A DNA stretch of 64,000 nucleotides from Alphaproteobacteria bacterium (GCA_026400815.1 JAPLOI010000075.1:124001-188000); one strand, 5' to 3'. Shown: positions 7,305 to 16,046, numbered from the stretch's first letter. Notes: generated by a model from the letters alone, not told the origin. Numbers and translations: made by a program.

Positions 7305-8921
7305 GTGACCGATCTGGACGCCACCCTGCTGCACCGCCATGTCGCCACCCTGCTGTCCCCCTGGCGCGATGCGCCCGGCCCCGGCGTTGCCATCGGGATT
7401 GTGCGCGGGAAGGAGCTGGTGCTGCACGAAAGCGGCGGGCTGGCGAGCATCGAGCTGGGGCTGCCGATCGGGGAGGGCACCACGTTCCGCATTGCCTCGG
7501 TGAGCAAGCAGTTCACCTGTGCGGCGATCCTGCTGCTGGCGCAGGAGGGCAGGCTCTCGCTTTCCGATGATGTTCGGCTGCATGTGCCGGAGCTTGCGGC
7601 GTTCGCTGGGGTCGTCACGATTGACCACATGATGCGGAATACCTCCGGCATTCGCGACATGCTGGAGATCATGCGCACCGGCGGCACCGACCTTGCCATG
7701 CCGGCGAGCCATGAGCAGCTGCTGGCCGGGATCGCCCGGCAGCGCACGCTGAATTTCGCGCCTGGGAGCCGGTATCTGTATTCCAATGCCGGGTTCATGC
7801 TGCTGGGGGTGATCGCGGAGCGGGCCAGCGGGATGAAGCTGCGCGATTTCCTGGCCCAGCGGCTGTTTGCCCCCGCGGGCATGAGCATGACGCGGATGGT
7901 GGAATCCACCACCGAACTCGTGCCGGGCCTGGCGACCGGCTACCTGCCGGCCAACCCGGCCGATGGCGTGGGCCCCTGGGTGAAGGCGCAGCATGGGTTT
8001 GCCGTGCATGGCGAGGGGGCGCTGGTGTCCTCCGTTGTTGACCTCGCGCTTTGGGCGCGGGCCTGCGAGACCAACCGGCATGGGCTGACGCCGGAGCTGG
8101 AGGAATGCGCGCCCTTCACCAACGGCACGCTGAACGACTACGCCCGCGGGCTGCGGCTTTCCTCCGTGCGCGGCGTGCGCACCGTGAGCCATGGCGGGCT
8201 GTGGCCCGGCTACAAGACCGAGTTCCTGCGCGTGCCGGAGCTGGAGACGGCGATCGTGGTGATCGCCAACAACGCCACCGCCAATCCCTACGCCATCGGG
8301 CAGAAGATCCTGCACCACATCCTGGACAGCACGCCGGGCGCCAAGCCGGCCTTGAAGCTGCCGGCGCCGGATGTGCTGGCGCGCCATGTTGGCCGCTTCC
8401 TCAACCCCGCCGTGCCGGCCACGGTGGATTTCACCCTGTCGGACAAGGGCGTGCTGAGCGGCAGCACCAACGGCGTGGCCTTCGAGGTGCGGTCGTTCGG
8501 CGATGGGCGGCTGGAATCCTCCAATGCCGGGCGGGATTTTGCCTTCCGCCTGGCCGCCGATGGCAACAGCATGGAGATCGAGCTGGATGCCGGCACCACG
8601 GCCAGCTACCACCGTGTGAAGCCCGATGCCGGGCTGCCGGCCGATCTGCCGGGCACTTATCGGTCGGACGAGATGGCGGCGACCTGGACGATTTCCGCGC
8701 ACCCCGCCGGCATGGACCTTGCCATTGATGGCCCGCATGCGAAGGCCGGGCCGTGGCCGCTGGAGGGGATTGAGGGCGATATCTTCCGCGTGTGGAGCCC
8801 CGGGGCACTCTATCGCTCCTGGCAGGATGCGCGCGTGGTGCGCAATGCCGAGGGGGCGGTGACCGGGCTGCTGATCAACGGCAACCGGGTGAAGAACCTG
8901 GCCTTCACGCGCGCCGCATGA
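7305..8921 (+). CDS. Serine hydrolase, beta-lactamase class C / D-aminopeptidase-like
   Basis: A 538-residue protein whose N-terminal ~350 residues are a class C beta-lactamase-fold hydrolase. The nucleophile motif is S65-V-S-K68, followed by Y-S-N (Y-x-N motif, about residue 157) and S-H-G-G in place of K-T-G. The C-terminal ~190 residues form extra beta domains with G-T-Y-R-S-D-E and A-T-W-T-I, resembling the accessory barrels of D-aminopeptidase. There is no signal peptide, so it should be cytoplasmic. It starts at GTG 7305 behind a GAGG element and is translationally coupled (ATGA) to the following DinB-like gene. D-amino-acid amide or peptide hydrolysis is the best guess; esterase activity is possible. 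Confidence 0.8.
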   Translation: MTDLDATLLHRHVATLLSPWRDAPGPGVAIGIVRGKELVLHESGGLASIELGLPIGEGTTFRIASVSKQFTCAAILLLAQEGRLSLSDDVRLHVPELAAFAGVVTIDHMMRNTSGIRDMLEIMRTGGTDLAMPASHEQLLAGIARQRTLNFAPGSRYLYSNAGFMLLGVIAERASGMKLRDFLAQRLFAPAGMSMTRMVESTTELVPGLATGYLPANPADGVGPWVKAQHGFAVHGEGALVSSVVDLALWARACETNRHGLTPELEECAPFTNGTLNDYARGLRLSSVRGVRTVSHGGLWPGYKTEFLRVPELETAIVVIANNATANPYAIGQKILHHILDSTPGAKPALKLPAPDVLARHVGRFLNPAVPATVDFTLSDKGVLSGSTNGVAFEVRSFGDGRLESSNAGRDFAFRLAADGNSMEIELDAGTTASYHRVKPDAGLPADLPGTYRSDEMAATWTISAHPAGMDLAIDGPHAKAGPWPLEGIEGDIFRVWSPGALYRSWQDARVVRNAEGAVTGLLINGNRVKNLAFTRAA

Positions 8922-9415
8922 TCACGCCGGCCTACGTTCGCACCATGGCGGCGTACAACGCGGAGATGAACCGGCGTTGGTACGCCGCTGCGGATAGCCT
9001 GACCGATGCGCAGCGCCGGGAGGACCGGGGCGCCTTCTTTGGCTCCATCCACGGCACTCTTTGCCACCTCGTCTGGGGCGACAGCACCTGGATGGCCCGC
9101 TTCGCCGGCTGGCCGCGGCCCGCTGTGCCGCAGGGCGACAGCCCCGGCATGATTGCGGACTGGGAGGTGCTGAAGGCGACGCGCTTCGATCTCGATGCGC
9201 GCCTGATCGGCTGGGCCGGGACCGTGACGCAGGAATGGCTGGATGAGGACCTCGCCTGGTTCAGCGGCAGCATCCAGAAGGACCTGGTGATGCCGAAGGG
9301 GCTGTTGGTGACGCATATGTTCAACCACCAGACCCATCATCGCGGGCAGGCGCATGCCATTCTGACCAGCTTTGGTGCCAAGACGGGCGATACCGATTTG
9401 CCGTTTGTGCTCTAG
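8918..9415 (+). CDS. DinB-superfamily putative metal-dependent protein
   Basis: A 165-residue four-helix-bundle protein of the DinB family. The three metal-binding histidines characteristic of this fold are suggested by H-G-T-L-C-H-L-V-W-G-D and, near the C-terminus, H-Q-T-H-H-R-G-Q. Many members are thiol-dependent transferases or remain uncharacterised. The start at 8918 overlaps the preceding stop as ATGA; an upstream extension in this frame overlaps the serine hydrolase gene and is not credible. It probably forms an operon with the serine hydrolase and perhaps the MFS gene 11 nt downstream. The exact activity is unknown. Confidence 0.8.
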   Translation: MITPAYVRTMAAYNAEMNRRWYAAADSLTDAQRREDRGAFFGSIHGTLCHLVWGDSTWMARFAGWPRPAVPQGDSPGMIADWEVLKATRFDLDARLIGWAGTVTQEWLDEDLAWFSGSIQKDLVMPKGLLVTHMFNHQTHHRGQAHAILTSFGAKTGDTDLPFVL

Positions 9416-9426
9416 GCACGCATGCC

Positions 9427-10632
9427 TTGCTGAACAACCTGCCTGCCCGGGAACGCCGCATCCTGCTTTGGATGTGCATCCTTGTTGCCGTCAACCAGCT
9501 TGGCTTTGGCAGCGTGGTGCCGGTGCTGCCGCTGTATGCGCGCCAGTTCGGGGTTCCCGTTGCCTGGATCGGTGCCGCCATTGCTGCCTATGGCCTGGCC
9601 CGGCTGTTCTCCTCCGCACCCGCCGGCCAGATCGCGGACCGGTTCGGCCGCCGGCATGCGCTGGCGGCCGGGGCCATTGCGACCTCGGCCGGGAATCTGT
9701 GGTGTGCGCTGGCTGCTTCCTACCCCGAGTTCATGGCCGGGCGCTTTGTGGCTGGGATCGGAGCCGGGATGGTGGTGACGGCCGGGCAGATCGTGCTGAC
9801 CGACATCACCACGCCGGAGCGGCGCGGGCGGATGATGTCGCTGTACTGGGGCAGCTTCATTTTTGCCGCCGGGGCGGGGCCCTTGCCGGGCGGGTTGCTG
9901 GCGGAGTGGTTTGGGCTTTCGGCGCCGTTCTGGGCCTATGCCGTGGTGGGGTTGTTGGTGGGCGCCATTGCCTGGTTCGCGGTGGGGGAGACCCGGGAGA
10001 TCGCGCGGGCGGGGGCCCGGGGGACGAAGCTGCCCAGCTTTTTCGCGCAGTTGAAGCTGGTGGGCGCCAATCGGGGCTTCGCGCTGGTGTGCCTGGTGTC
10101 GCTGGTGAACGCGGCGACACGGACCGGTGGGCTGTTCAGCATTGTGCCGCTGCTGGGGGCCGAGTGGCTAGGGCTTGCGCCGGGCACGATCGGGCTTTCG
10201 ATGGCGCTTGGTTCCGTGGTGGGCCTGCTTGGGGCCTACCCCGCTGGCTGGCTGTCGGACCGGTTTGGTCGCAAGCCGGTGATTGTGCCGACCGCCATCC
10301 TTTCCGGCGTCGCCATGCTGCTGTTCTGCGTGGCGCCGGACCTGACGTGGTTCATGGCGGCCAGCCTCGCCTGGGGGCTTGCTTCCGGCATGGGTGGCCC
10401 GGCGCCGGCCACCTACGCGGCCGATACCGCGCCGCCGGGGATGAATGCCGCGGCGATGAGCCTGTTCCGCATGTTAGGGGATATCGGCTACGTCGCTGGG
10501 CCGATCGGGCTCGGCCTGATCACGGATTTCTACGGGCCCGCGACGGGGCTGGCGGTCAGTGCCGGGCTTCTGGTGGCCTCGGGCATCGCCTTTGGCCTGT
10601 TCGCCCCGGAGACATGGAAAGGCCGGAAGTAG
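9427..10632 (+). CDS. MFS transporter, DHA1-type drug/metabolite exporter
   Basis: A 401-residue, about 12-helix major facilitator protein of the inner membrane. The family motif A appears twice, as G-Q-I-A-D-R-F-G-R-R-H after helix 2 and G-W-L-S-D-R-F-G-R-K-P in the second half, and the early V-V-P-V-L-P-L-Y segment is typical of DHA1 proton-antiport exporters. The start used is TTG 9427; an in-frame ATG at 9472 would shorten the N-terminus and neither has a clear ribosome site. It follows the DinB-like gene by 11 nt and ends at the hairpin repeat at 10638. The substrate is unknown. Confidence 0.85.
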   Translation: MLNNLPARERRILLWMCILVAVNQLGFGSVVPVLPLYARQFGVPVAWIGAAIAAYGLARLFSSAPAGQIADRFGRRHALAAGAIATSAGNLWCALAASYPEFMAGRFVAGIGAGMVVTAGQIVLTDITTPERRGRMMSLYWGSFIFAAGAGPLPGGLLAEWFGLSAPFWAYAVVGLLVGAIAWFAVGETREIARAGARGTKLPSFFAQLKLVGANRGFALVCLVSLVNAATRTGGLFSIVPLLGAEWLGLAPGTIGLSMALGSVVGLLGAYPAGWLSDRFGRKPVIVPTAILSGVAMLLFCVAPDLTWFMAASLAWGLASGMGGPAPATYAADTAPPGMNAAAMSLFRMLGDIGYVAGPIGLGLITDFYGPATGLAVSAGLLVASGIAFGLFAPETWKGRK

Positions 10633-10637
10633 GGCCT

Positions 10638-10735
10638 GTTCTTTCCGAAGAAAAACCTTCATCCGTTTGCTTGCCTCGGCGCAAGCGGATGAAAGTTTTT
10701 TGGTTCTTTTTTTCAAAAAAGAACCGCTTGCTTCC
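10638..10735 (-). repeat. Intergenic multi-hairpin repeat, copy R1 (minus orientation)
   Basis: First of five related AT-rich elements. On the minus strand it starts 10 nt after the flavoenzyme stop with hairpin H1 (10702-10725; GGTTC, T6/A7 tract, GAACC), then an AAAAAACTTT box. Middle hairpin H2 follows (10658-10693), with an 8-bp outer stem TTCATCCG/CGGATGAA and an inner CTTG/CAAG. A small TTCTT/AAGAA remnant of H3 lies at 10639-10652. It separates two convergent genes and may act as a terminator. Confidence 0.75.
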
Positions 10736-11836
10736 TTAAACGAACGGATAATCCGTATATCCCTTCTCCGCCCCGCCATAGAAGGTCGGCCGGTGGTACG
10801 GCGTGAACGGGATGTCCTCCGCGATGCGGCGCACCAGGTCGGGGTTGCTGATGAAGAAGCGCCCGAACGCCACCGCATCCGCGCGCCCGTCTGCCACCGC
10901 CTCGAACGCGTTGGCGCGGGTGAAGCCGCCGGCATCGATGATGGCCGTGGGCCAGACCGGGCGGAAGATTGCGGCGGTGGAGGGTTGGTCGTCGCGGAAC
11001 ACGTCTGCCTGGCCGGTGCCGCTGGCCCGCGGCTCGATCAGGTGCAGGTAGGCGAGCTTGCGCTTGGCCAGTTCGCCCACGAGGTAATTGTACAGCGGCA
11101 TCGGCTCCGCCTCGGAGCTGTCATTGGCGATGCCGTAGGGGGAGAGGCGGATGCCCGTGCGGTCCGCGCCCACCGCGCCGGCCACGGCATCGGCGATTTC
11201 CAGCGTGAGGCGCGAGCGGTTCTCGATGCTGCCGCCATAGGCGTCGGTGCGCTGGTTGGTTTTGGAATAGAGGAACTGCTCCAGCAGGTAGCCGTTGGCG
11301 CCGTGGATCTCCACGCCGGCGAAGCCCGCTTCCATCGCGTTTTCCGCCGCGCGGCGGAAATCGTTCACCACGGCGGCGATCTCGTCGAGGCGCAGGGCGC
11401 GGGGCACTTCGTAGGGCACGCGCTTGAAGAAGGCGGTCATGGCCATGCCCTGGGCCTGCACCAGGGAGGGCGCGACGGGCGGCTTGCCGAGAGGTTGGTG
11501 GCTGGAGTGCGCCACGCGGCCGGTGTGCCAGAGCTGCAGATACATGTGCCCGCCCTTGGCGCGCGCGGCGTCGGTCACCAGCTTCCAGCCTGCCACCTGG
11601 GCTGCCGAATGGATGCCCGGCACGTTGGGATGCCCGGTGGCCTGCTGCGACACCGGGGAGGCCTCGGCGATCAGCAACCCGCCGGGCGTGGCGCGCTGGG
11701 CGTAGTATTCGGCGTTCATCGCTGTGGGCGCGCCGTCGCGCCAGTGTGCCCGCATGCGCGTCAGCGGCGCCATCACCACACGGTGCGCGAGTTCGATCGC
11801 CCCCAGCTTCAGCGGGGTCATTAGCTTGTCGGTCAT
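10736..11836 (-). CDS. Old Yellow Enzyme-family alkene reductase (NemA/OYE class)
   Basis: A 366-residue FMN-binding TIM barrel of the classical OYE/NemA group, which reduces activated C=C bonds or nitro groups with NAD(P)H. Visible features are A-P-L-T-R-M-R near the N-terminus (Thr that tunes FMN), Q-L-W-H-T-G-R-V-A-H, the substrate-binding H-G-A-N-G-Y-L-L-E-Q-F (His/Asn pair), Y-G-G-S-I-E-N-R-S-R and a C-terminal phosphate-binding F-G-R-F-F-I-S-N-P-D. It starts 4 nt after the lactonase-like gene stop, so the two form an operon. Its 3' end is followed by repeat R1. Two other OYE-fold enzymes lie in the window (21476, 36636). Confidence 0.92.
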   Translation of the reverse strand: MTDKLMTPLKLGAIELAHRVVMAPLTRMRAHWRDGAPTAMNAEYYAQRATPGGLLIAEASPVSQQATGHPNVPGIHSAAQVAGWKLVTDAARAKGGHMYLQLWHTGRVAHSSHQPLGKPPVAPSLVQAQGMAMTAFFKRVPYEVPRALRLDEIAAVVNDFRRAAENAMEAGFAGVEIHGANGYLLEQFLYSKTNQRTDAYGGSIENRSRLTLEIADAVAGAVGADRTGIRLSPYGIANDSSEAEPMPLYNYLVGELAKRKLAYLHLIEPRASGTGQADVFRDDQPSTAAIFRPVWPTAIIDAGGFTRANAFEAVADGRADAVAFGRFFISNPDLVRRIAEDIPFTPYHRPTFYGGAEKGYTDYPFV

Positions 11837-11840
11837 GCTC

Positions 11841-12707
11841 TCAGAATCCGTAGAGTTTCGCGGGATTGTCCACCAGCACCTGCCGGATCACGGCGGGATC
11901 GCTCACGGCCTGGCCGAGCAGGCGAAGCAACGCGCGGTTGTCGTGGCCCATATAGACCACCTTTTCCGGCGCGCCGGCCTTGTGCGGGCCGATATGCGGC
12001 CAATCCGTGCCCCAGACGGCGCGTTCCGGGTTGGCTTCCACCAGGGCGCGGATCACCGGCACGGCATCCTCGAACGTGCCGCCGGCGCGGCTGACGCGGT
12101 TGGCGCCCGAGACTTTCACCCAGGCCTTGCCGGCGCGCAGCAGGGCGAGCACGTCATCGAAGCCCGGGCGGCTTGCGGCGAGCTTGCCGTCGCCGGCGCC
12201 CATGTGGTCGATCACGATATCCACGCCGAGATCGGCGATGGCCGGGGCCAGACCAGCCAGTAGCGAGGGCAGGGCGAAGATCTGGATGTGCCAGCCGAGC
12301 TTGCCGACCCGGGCCGCGGTTTCCTGCAGCTGCGCCACGGCGGCGCCCACATCCGGGATCCCGTTGCTCACCAGGTTGAGCCGCACGCCGCGCACGCCGA
12401 GCTTGGCCAGGGCCTTCAGCTCGGTGTCCTTCGTGGCGGCGTCGATCACCGCGATGCCGCGGCTGGTGGCGCCGCGGGCCTTCAGCGCATCCTTCATGCA
12501 GGTATTGTCGGTGCCGTAGGCGCTGGGCTGCACGAAGACCACGCGGCTGAAGCCCATCCGTGCTGCTTCGGCGTTGTAGACCGGCAGCGTCGCCGGCGTG
12601 GGGTCGTAGGCGCGCCACGCCGCCGGCGGATAGGCCGCCATGTTGCCGAAGATATGCATGTGGCAATCGGTGGCGCCTTTCGGCACCACGAATCCCAGAT
12701 CGGTCAT
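11841..12707 (-). CDS. TIM-barrel lactonase-like amidohydrolase (PDC hydrolase / COG3618 type)
   Basis: A 288-residue hydrolase related to 2-pyrone-4,6-dicarboxylate lactonase and other sugar-lactone hydrolases. The metal-site motif is A-T-D-C-H-M-H-I-F-G near the N-terminus; V-V-F-V-Q-P-S-A-Y-G-T-D-N, I-V-I-D-H-M-G and the late W-G-T-D-W-P-H with its Asp are family signatures. It differs clearly from the three amidohydrolases at 151-7137. It is the first gene of a minus-strand pair with the OYE and is divergent from the class II aldolase at 12769, so the three may serve one route. The true substrate (pyrone or sugar lactone) is undetermined. Confidence 0.85.
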   Translation of the reverse strand: MTDLGFVVPKGATDCHMHIFGNMAAYPPAAWRAYDPTPATLPVYNAEAARMGFSRVVFVQPSAYGTDNTCMKDALKARGATSRGIAVIDAATKDTELKALAKLGVRGVRLNLVSNGIPDVGAAVAQLQETAARVGKLGWHIQIFALPSLLAGLAPAIADLGVDIVIDHMGAGDGKLAASRPGFDDVLALLRAGKAWVKVSGANRVSRAGGTFEDAVPVIRALVEANPERAVWGTDWPHIGPHKAGAPEKVVYMGHDNRALLRLLGQAVSDPAVIRQVLVDNPAKLYGF

Positions 12708-12768
12708 CGGCCCTGTTCCCCCGCGTCGCGCCCGCTACACTAGGCGCAACGCAAGACCGGAGGAACCC

Positions 12769-13581
12769 ATGGACATCGCCGCCCCCTTCGCCCCGAACCC
12801 GCTGCGCATCCGCTCGCTTCGGGCCGAGGTCAGCCCCGCCGAATGGCAGGTCCGCCAGGACCTCGCCGCCTGCTACCGCCTGTGCGACCATTTCGGCCTG
12901 ACCGACATGATCGCCACCCACATCTCTGCCCGCGTGCCGGATCGGCCGAACGATTTCCTCGTGATTGCCCATGGCCTGCTGTTCGGGGAGGTGACCGCCA
13001 GCTCCCTGCTGCGCACGGACACGGACGGGAATGTGACCCTGCAGCCCGAGTTCGGGCCGGACATGCCGGACTACAACCTGCAGCCCGCCGCCTTCGTGAT
13101 CCATAGCGCCATCTACCGGGCGCGGCCGGACGTGAACGCCGCCATCCACACCCACACCACCGCGGGCATGGCGGTCTCCTCCCTGCAATGCGGGCTGCTG
13201 CCGCTGACGCAGACCAGCCACCGCTTCACCGGCCGCGTGGCCTACCACGACTTCAACGGCCCGGAGCGCGACATCGCGGAGCGTGAGCACATCGCCGGCC
13301 ATCTCGGCGACAAGTTCCTGATGATCCTGCGCAACCACGGCCTTCTGACGGTGGGGACCACCATGCAGGAAGCCTTCAGCTACATGTTCGGGCTGGAACG
13401 CGCCTGCCAGGCGCAGGTGGCCGCCATGTCCTGCAACACGCCGCTGAACACCCTGCCGCAGGCCATCGTGGACAAGTCCGCCGCCATGTATGCGCCGGGC
13501 GCCACGCGCAGCTACGGCAAGAAGGAATGGCCGGCGCTGCTGCGCATGCTGGATCGGCAGGATCCTTCCTGGCGGGAGTAA
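12769..13581 (+). CDS. Class II aldolase/adducin family protein
   Basis: A 270-residue protein starting MDIAAPFAPNPLRIRSL. The zinc ligands of class II aldolases are seen as H-T-H-T-T-A-G in the middle and R-N-H-G-L-L-T-V-G later. The aldol-cleavage Glu of fuculose aldolase is not obvious, and many members of this branch act as decarboxylases or lyases in degradation pathways. The ATG at 12769 has a strong GGAGGA about 5 nt upstream. An in-frame extension upstream overlaps the divergent gene and is rejected. It ends at repeat R2, and its regulation presumably sits in the 61-bp gap to the lactonase-like gene. Confidence 0.85.
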   Translation: MDIAAPFAPNPLRIRSLRAEVSPAEWQVRQDLAACYRLCDHFGLTDMIATHISARVPDRPNDFLVIAHGLLFGEVTASSLLRTDTDGNVTLQPEFGPDMPDYNLQPAAFVIHSAIYRARPDVNAAIHTHTTAGMAVSSLQCGLLPLTQTSHRFTGRVAYHDFNGPERDIAEREHIAGHLGDKFLMILRNHGLLTVGTTMQEAFSYMFGLERACQAQVAAMSCNTPLNTLPQAIVDKSAAMYAPGATRSYGKKEWPALLRMLDRQDPSWRE

Positions 13582-13587
13582 GCAAGC

Positions 13588-13722
13588 GGTTCTTTTTTGA
13601 AAAAAAGAACCAAAAAACTTTTGTTCGTTTGCGCCGGGGCTTGAAAACGGGCGCAAACGAATGAAGTCTTTTTCTGCTTCTTTTTTCTTCAGAAGAAAGA
13701 AGATTCTTCCTTTCTTAGGAGC
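13588..13722 (+). repeat. Intergenic multi-hairpin repeat, copy R2
   Basis: Starts 6 nt after the aldolase stop, in the same orientation. H1 is at 13588-13611 with the standard 24-nt sequence. H2 is a perfect 12-bp stem (13624-13635 with 13650-13661) whose sequence differs from other copies. H3, a CTTCTTTT/AGAAAGAAG-type hairpin at about 13678-13702, is imperfect. The element ends in CTTAGGAG, which serves as the ribosome site of the next gene. Confidence 0.8.
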
Positions 13723-13727
13723 CCCCC

Positions 13728-14075
13728 ATGCTGCGCGCCTTTGCCATCCTCCTCCTGTTCGCCAGCCCCGCCCTGGCCCAGTCTGGCGGCCACCAGGGCC
13801 ACGGCGCCGCCGCGGCCGGCGATGCGCCCTCCACCCGCGCCTACAAGCAGGTCAACGACAAGATGCACCGGGACATGTCTATCCGCTTCAGCGGTGACGC
13901 CGATCGCGATTTTGTCGCCGGCATGATCGCCCATCACCAGGGGGCGATCGACATGGCGAAGGTGGTGCTCCAGCACGGCAAGGACGCGGAGATCCGAAAG
14001 CTGGCGCAGGAGATCATTGCCGCGCAGGAAAAGGAGATCGCGCAGATGAAGGAATGGCAGGCGAAGCGGCGCTAA
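13728..14075 (+). CDS. DUF305 (CopM-like) exported protein
   Basis: A 115-residue protein with a signal peptide (MLRAFAILLLFASPALAQ) and a DUF305 four-helix core. The hallmark is M-I-A-H-H-Q-G-A-I-D-M-A, whose histidines, with upstream Met and His residues (G-G-H-Q-G-H-G and D-K-M-H-R-D-M), can bind copper or other soft metals. Characterised relatives act in periplasmic copper handling, but no copper pump or oxidase gene is adjacent, so the metal role is inferred. The ribosome site AGGAG is supplied by the end of repeat R2. The gene overlaps the 3' end of the convergent persulfide dioxygenase gene by 4 bp. Confidence 0.88.
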   Translation: MLRAFAILLLFASPALAQSGGHQGHGAAAAGDAPSTRAYKQVNDKMHRDMSIRFSGDADRDFVAGMIAHHQGAIDMAKVVLQHGKDAEIRKLAQEIIAAQEKEIAQMKEWQAKRR

Positions 14076-15106
14076 ACGGCCGCTACGGCGCCCCCGGCCT
14101 CGCGCCACGCTGCCATGCCGCCCTGGACGTGGCGCGCGGTCAACATCCCCGCCTCCTGCGCCGCTTGCACCGCCATCGCGGAGCGCTCGCCGAACGCGCA
14201 GAAGAACACCAGCGGCCGTTCGCTCGCCGCTGACAACTCGCTCAGCAGCCCGCCAGAGGACAGGTTCTCGCGCAGGGCAGGGTAGGGGGCGTGCAGCGCG
14301 CCGGGGATCACGCCGTGCCGCTCCCGTTCGCTGCGTTCCCGCATATCCACCAGCGCGATCCCGCGCCCCAGCCGGAGTGCCTCGGCCGCCGAAAGCGCCC
14401 AGCCCCGCGCCGCCACCGCATCCTGCGCCAGCCCCTGGCGCATGTTGGCCGGCACCGCCACGTCCATCATCTTGGGGTTGGAGAGGCCGAGGTTGTTCAT
14501 CAGGTGGATGTAGTCATCCACCGATTTCACCTGCAGCCGCGGATTGAACGCCCGTTCCTCCGCGATGGTGGAGACCGTGTCCCCTTTGTAGTCATGCGCC
14601 GGGTACACCAGCGTTTCGTCTGGCAGTTTCAGCAGGCGGTTGAAGATGCTCTCGTACTGCGCCTTGGGGTCGCCGTTCTGGAAATCCGTGCGGCCGGTGC
14701 CGCGGATCAGCAGCGTGTCGCCGGTGAAAACCCGGTCTGCCATGGCGAAGGAATAGGAATCGTCGGTGTGGCCGGGGGTGTAGATCACCTCCAGCGCCAC
14801 GCCCTCGATCGTCAGCTTGTCGCCGTCGCCCACGCGCATGGAGACCACGTCCACCTGGCTCTGCTCGCCCATCACCGTGATGCACTGGGTGCGGTCGCGT
14901 AGCGCGCCGAGGCCGGTGATGTGGTCGGCATGCAGGTGGGTATCCACGGCCTTCACCAGCTTCAGGTCCAGCTCCCGCATGAGCTGCAGGTAGCGATCCA
15001 CTTTCTCCAGCACGGGATCGATGATCAACGCCTCGCCGCCGCGCCGGCTCGCCAGCACGTAGGAATAGGTGCCGGACACCTGGTCGAACAGCTGGCGAAA
15101 GATCAT
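14072..15106 (-). CDS. Persulfide dioxygenase (ETHE1-like MBL fold) fused to a rhodanese domain
   Basis: A 344-residue two-domain enzyme. Residues 1 to about 235 are a metallo-beta-lactamase fold of the ETHE1/glyoxalase II type with T-H-L-H-A-D-H (56-62), T-P-G-H-T-D-D-S and F-T-G-D-T-L-L-I-R-G-T-G-R-T-D-F, which bind one iron and oxidise glutathione persulfide to sulfite. The C-terminal ~100 residues are a rhodanese domain with an intact catalytic loop C-A-F-G-E-R-S. Fusing sulfur transfer to persulfide oxidation is a known arrangement in sulfide detoxification. No sulfide:quinone reductase or BigR/SqrR regulator is nearby. The ATG at 15106 is preceded by GGGAG. Confidence 0.9.
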   Translation of the reverse strand: MIFRQLFDQVSGTYSYVLASRRGGEALIIDPVLEKVDRYLQLMRELDLKLVKAVDTHLHADHITGLGALRDRTQCITVMGEQSQVDVVSMRVGDGDKLTIEGVALEVIYTPGHTDDSYSFAMADRVFTGDTLLIRGTGRTDFQNGDPKAQYESIFNRLLKLPDETLVYPAHDYKGDTVSTIAEERAFNPRLQVKSVDDYIHLMNNLGLSNPKMMDVAVPANMRQGLAQDAVAARGWALSAAEALRLGRGIALVDMRERSERERHGVIPGALHAPYPALRENLSSGGLLSELSAASERPLVFFCAFGERSAMAVQAAQEAGMLTARHVQGGMAAWREAGGAVAAV

Positions 15107-15234
15107 CCCTGTTGCTCCCAGTTACAGAGCATAAGCTACCACGAATACACGATGCGGGAGAACAATCATCTCCGCGCAAACCGCTTGGCCGAAACCAAGA
15201 AAAGGCGGAACATCGCGCCCCGGAGGATCAAGCC

Positions 15235-16026
15235 ATGAGCACCACGGTGCAGACTGCCCCCCTGCTGCGCCACGATGCGGCCGGCATTGCGCGCCTTACC
15301 CTCAACCGCCCGCAGGCGCGCAACGCCCTGTCGATGGCGCTGATGGACGCGCTGGATGCGGAGCTGGTTGCGATCGCTGCGGACGCCACCGTGCATGTTG
15401 TGGTCATCGCCGGCGCCGGACCCGCGTTTTGCGCCGGGCATGATTTGCGGGAGATGCGGGCCAACGCCTCTGAGGCCAGTGCCGAGGCCACATTCAGGCT
15501 GTGCTCGCGCATGATGCAGCGCGTGATGAACCTGCCCAAGCCGGTCATCGCCCAGGTGCACGGCGTGGCCACCGCCGCCGGATGCCAGCTTGTTGCCTCC
15601 TGCGATCTCGCTGTGGCGGCTGAGACCGCCCGCTTCGCCACGCCTGGCGTGAATATCGGCCTGTTCTGTTCCACCCCCATGGTGGCACTTTCCCGCGCCG
15701 TGCCGCGCAAGCACGCGATGGAGATGCTGCTCACCGGAGACATGCTGGCTGCCGACCGCGCCCGCGAGATCGGGCTGGTCAACCGCGTGGTGCCGGAAGC
15801 GGAGCTGGAAGCCGCCACCACCGCGCTGGCCCGGCAGATCGCCGCCAAGAGCCCGCTCACGCTCGCCATCGGCAAGGAAGCCTTCTACCGCCAGGCCGAG
15901 CTGCCACTCTCGGATGCCTACGCCTATGCCTCCGCCGTCATGACCCGCAACATGATGGCCCACGACGCCGCCGAAGGGATCGACGCCTTCCTCAACAAGC
16001 GCCCGCCGATCTGGACCGGCACATAA
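15235..16026 (+). CDS. Enoyl-CoA hydratase/isomerase family protein
   Basis: A 263-residue crotonase-fold protein starting MSTTVQTAPLLRHDAAG. The oxyanion-hole segments are A-F-C-A-G-H-D-L-R-E-M and H-G-V-A-T-A-A-G-C-Q-L. The usual second catalytic Glu is replaced in the F-A-T-P-G-V-N-I-G-L-F-C-S-T-P segment, resembling ECHDC3-type members, so hydration activity is uncertain. The ATG at 15235 has CGGAGGA upstream; an open extension to 15112 lacks this. It is the first gene of a four-gene plus-strand unit (hydratase, VOC, mannonate-dehydratase-like, FAD oxidoreductase) with gaps or overlaps of 20 nt or less. Confidence 0.9.
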   Translation: MSTTVQTAPLLRHDAAGIARLTLNRPQARNALSMALMDALDAELVAIAADATVHVVVIAGAGPAFCAGHDLREMRANASEASAEATFRLCSRMMQRVMNLPKPVIAQVHGVATAAGCQLVASCDLAVAAETARFATPGVNIGLFCSTPMVALSRAVPRKHAMEMLLTGDMLAADRAREIGLVNRVVPEAELEAATTALARQIAAKSPLTLAIGKEAFYRQAELPLSDAYAYASAVMTRNMMAHDAAEGIDAFLNKRPPIWTGT

Positions 16027-16046
16027 AACTCTCGGGGAGACACAAG

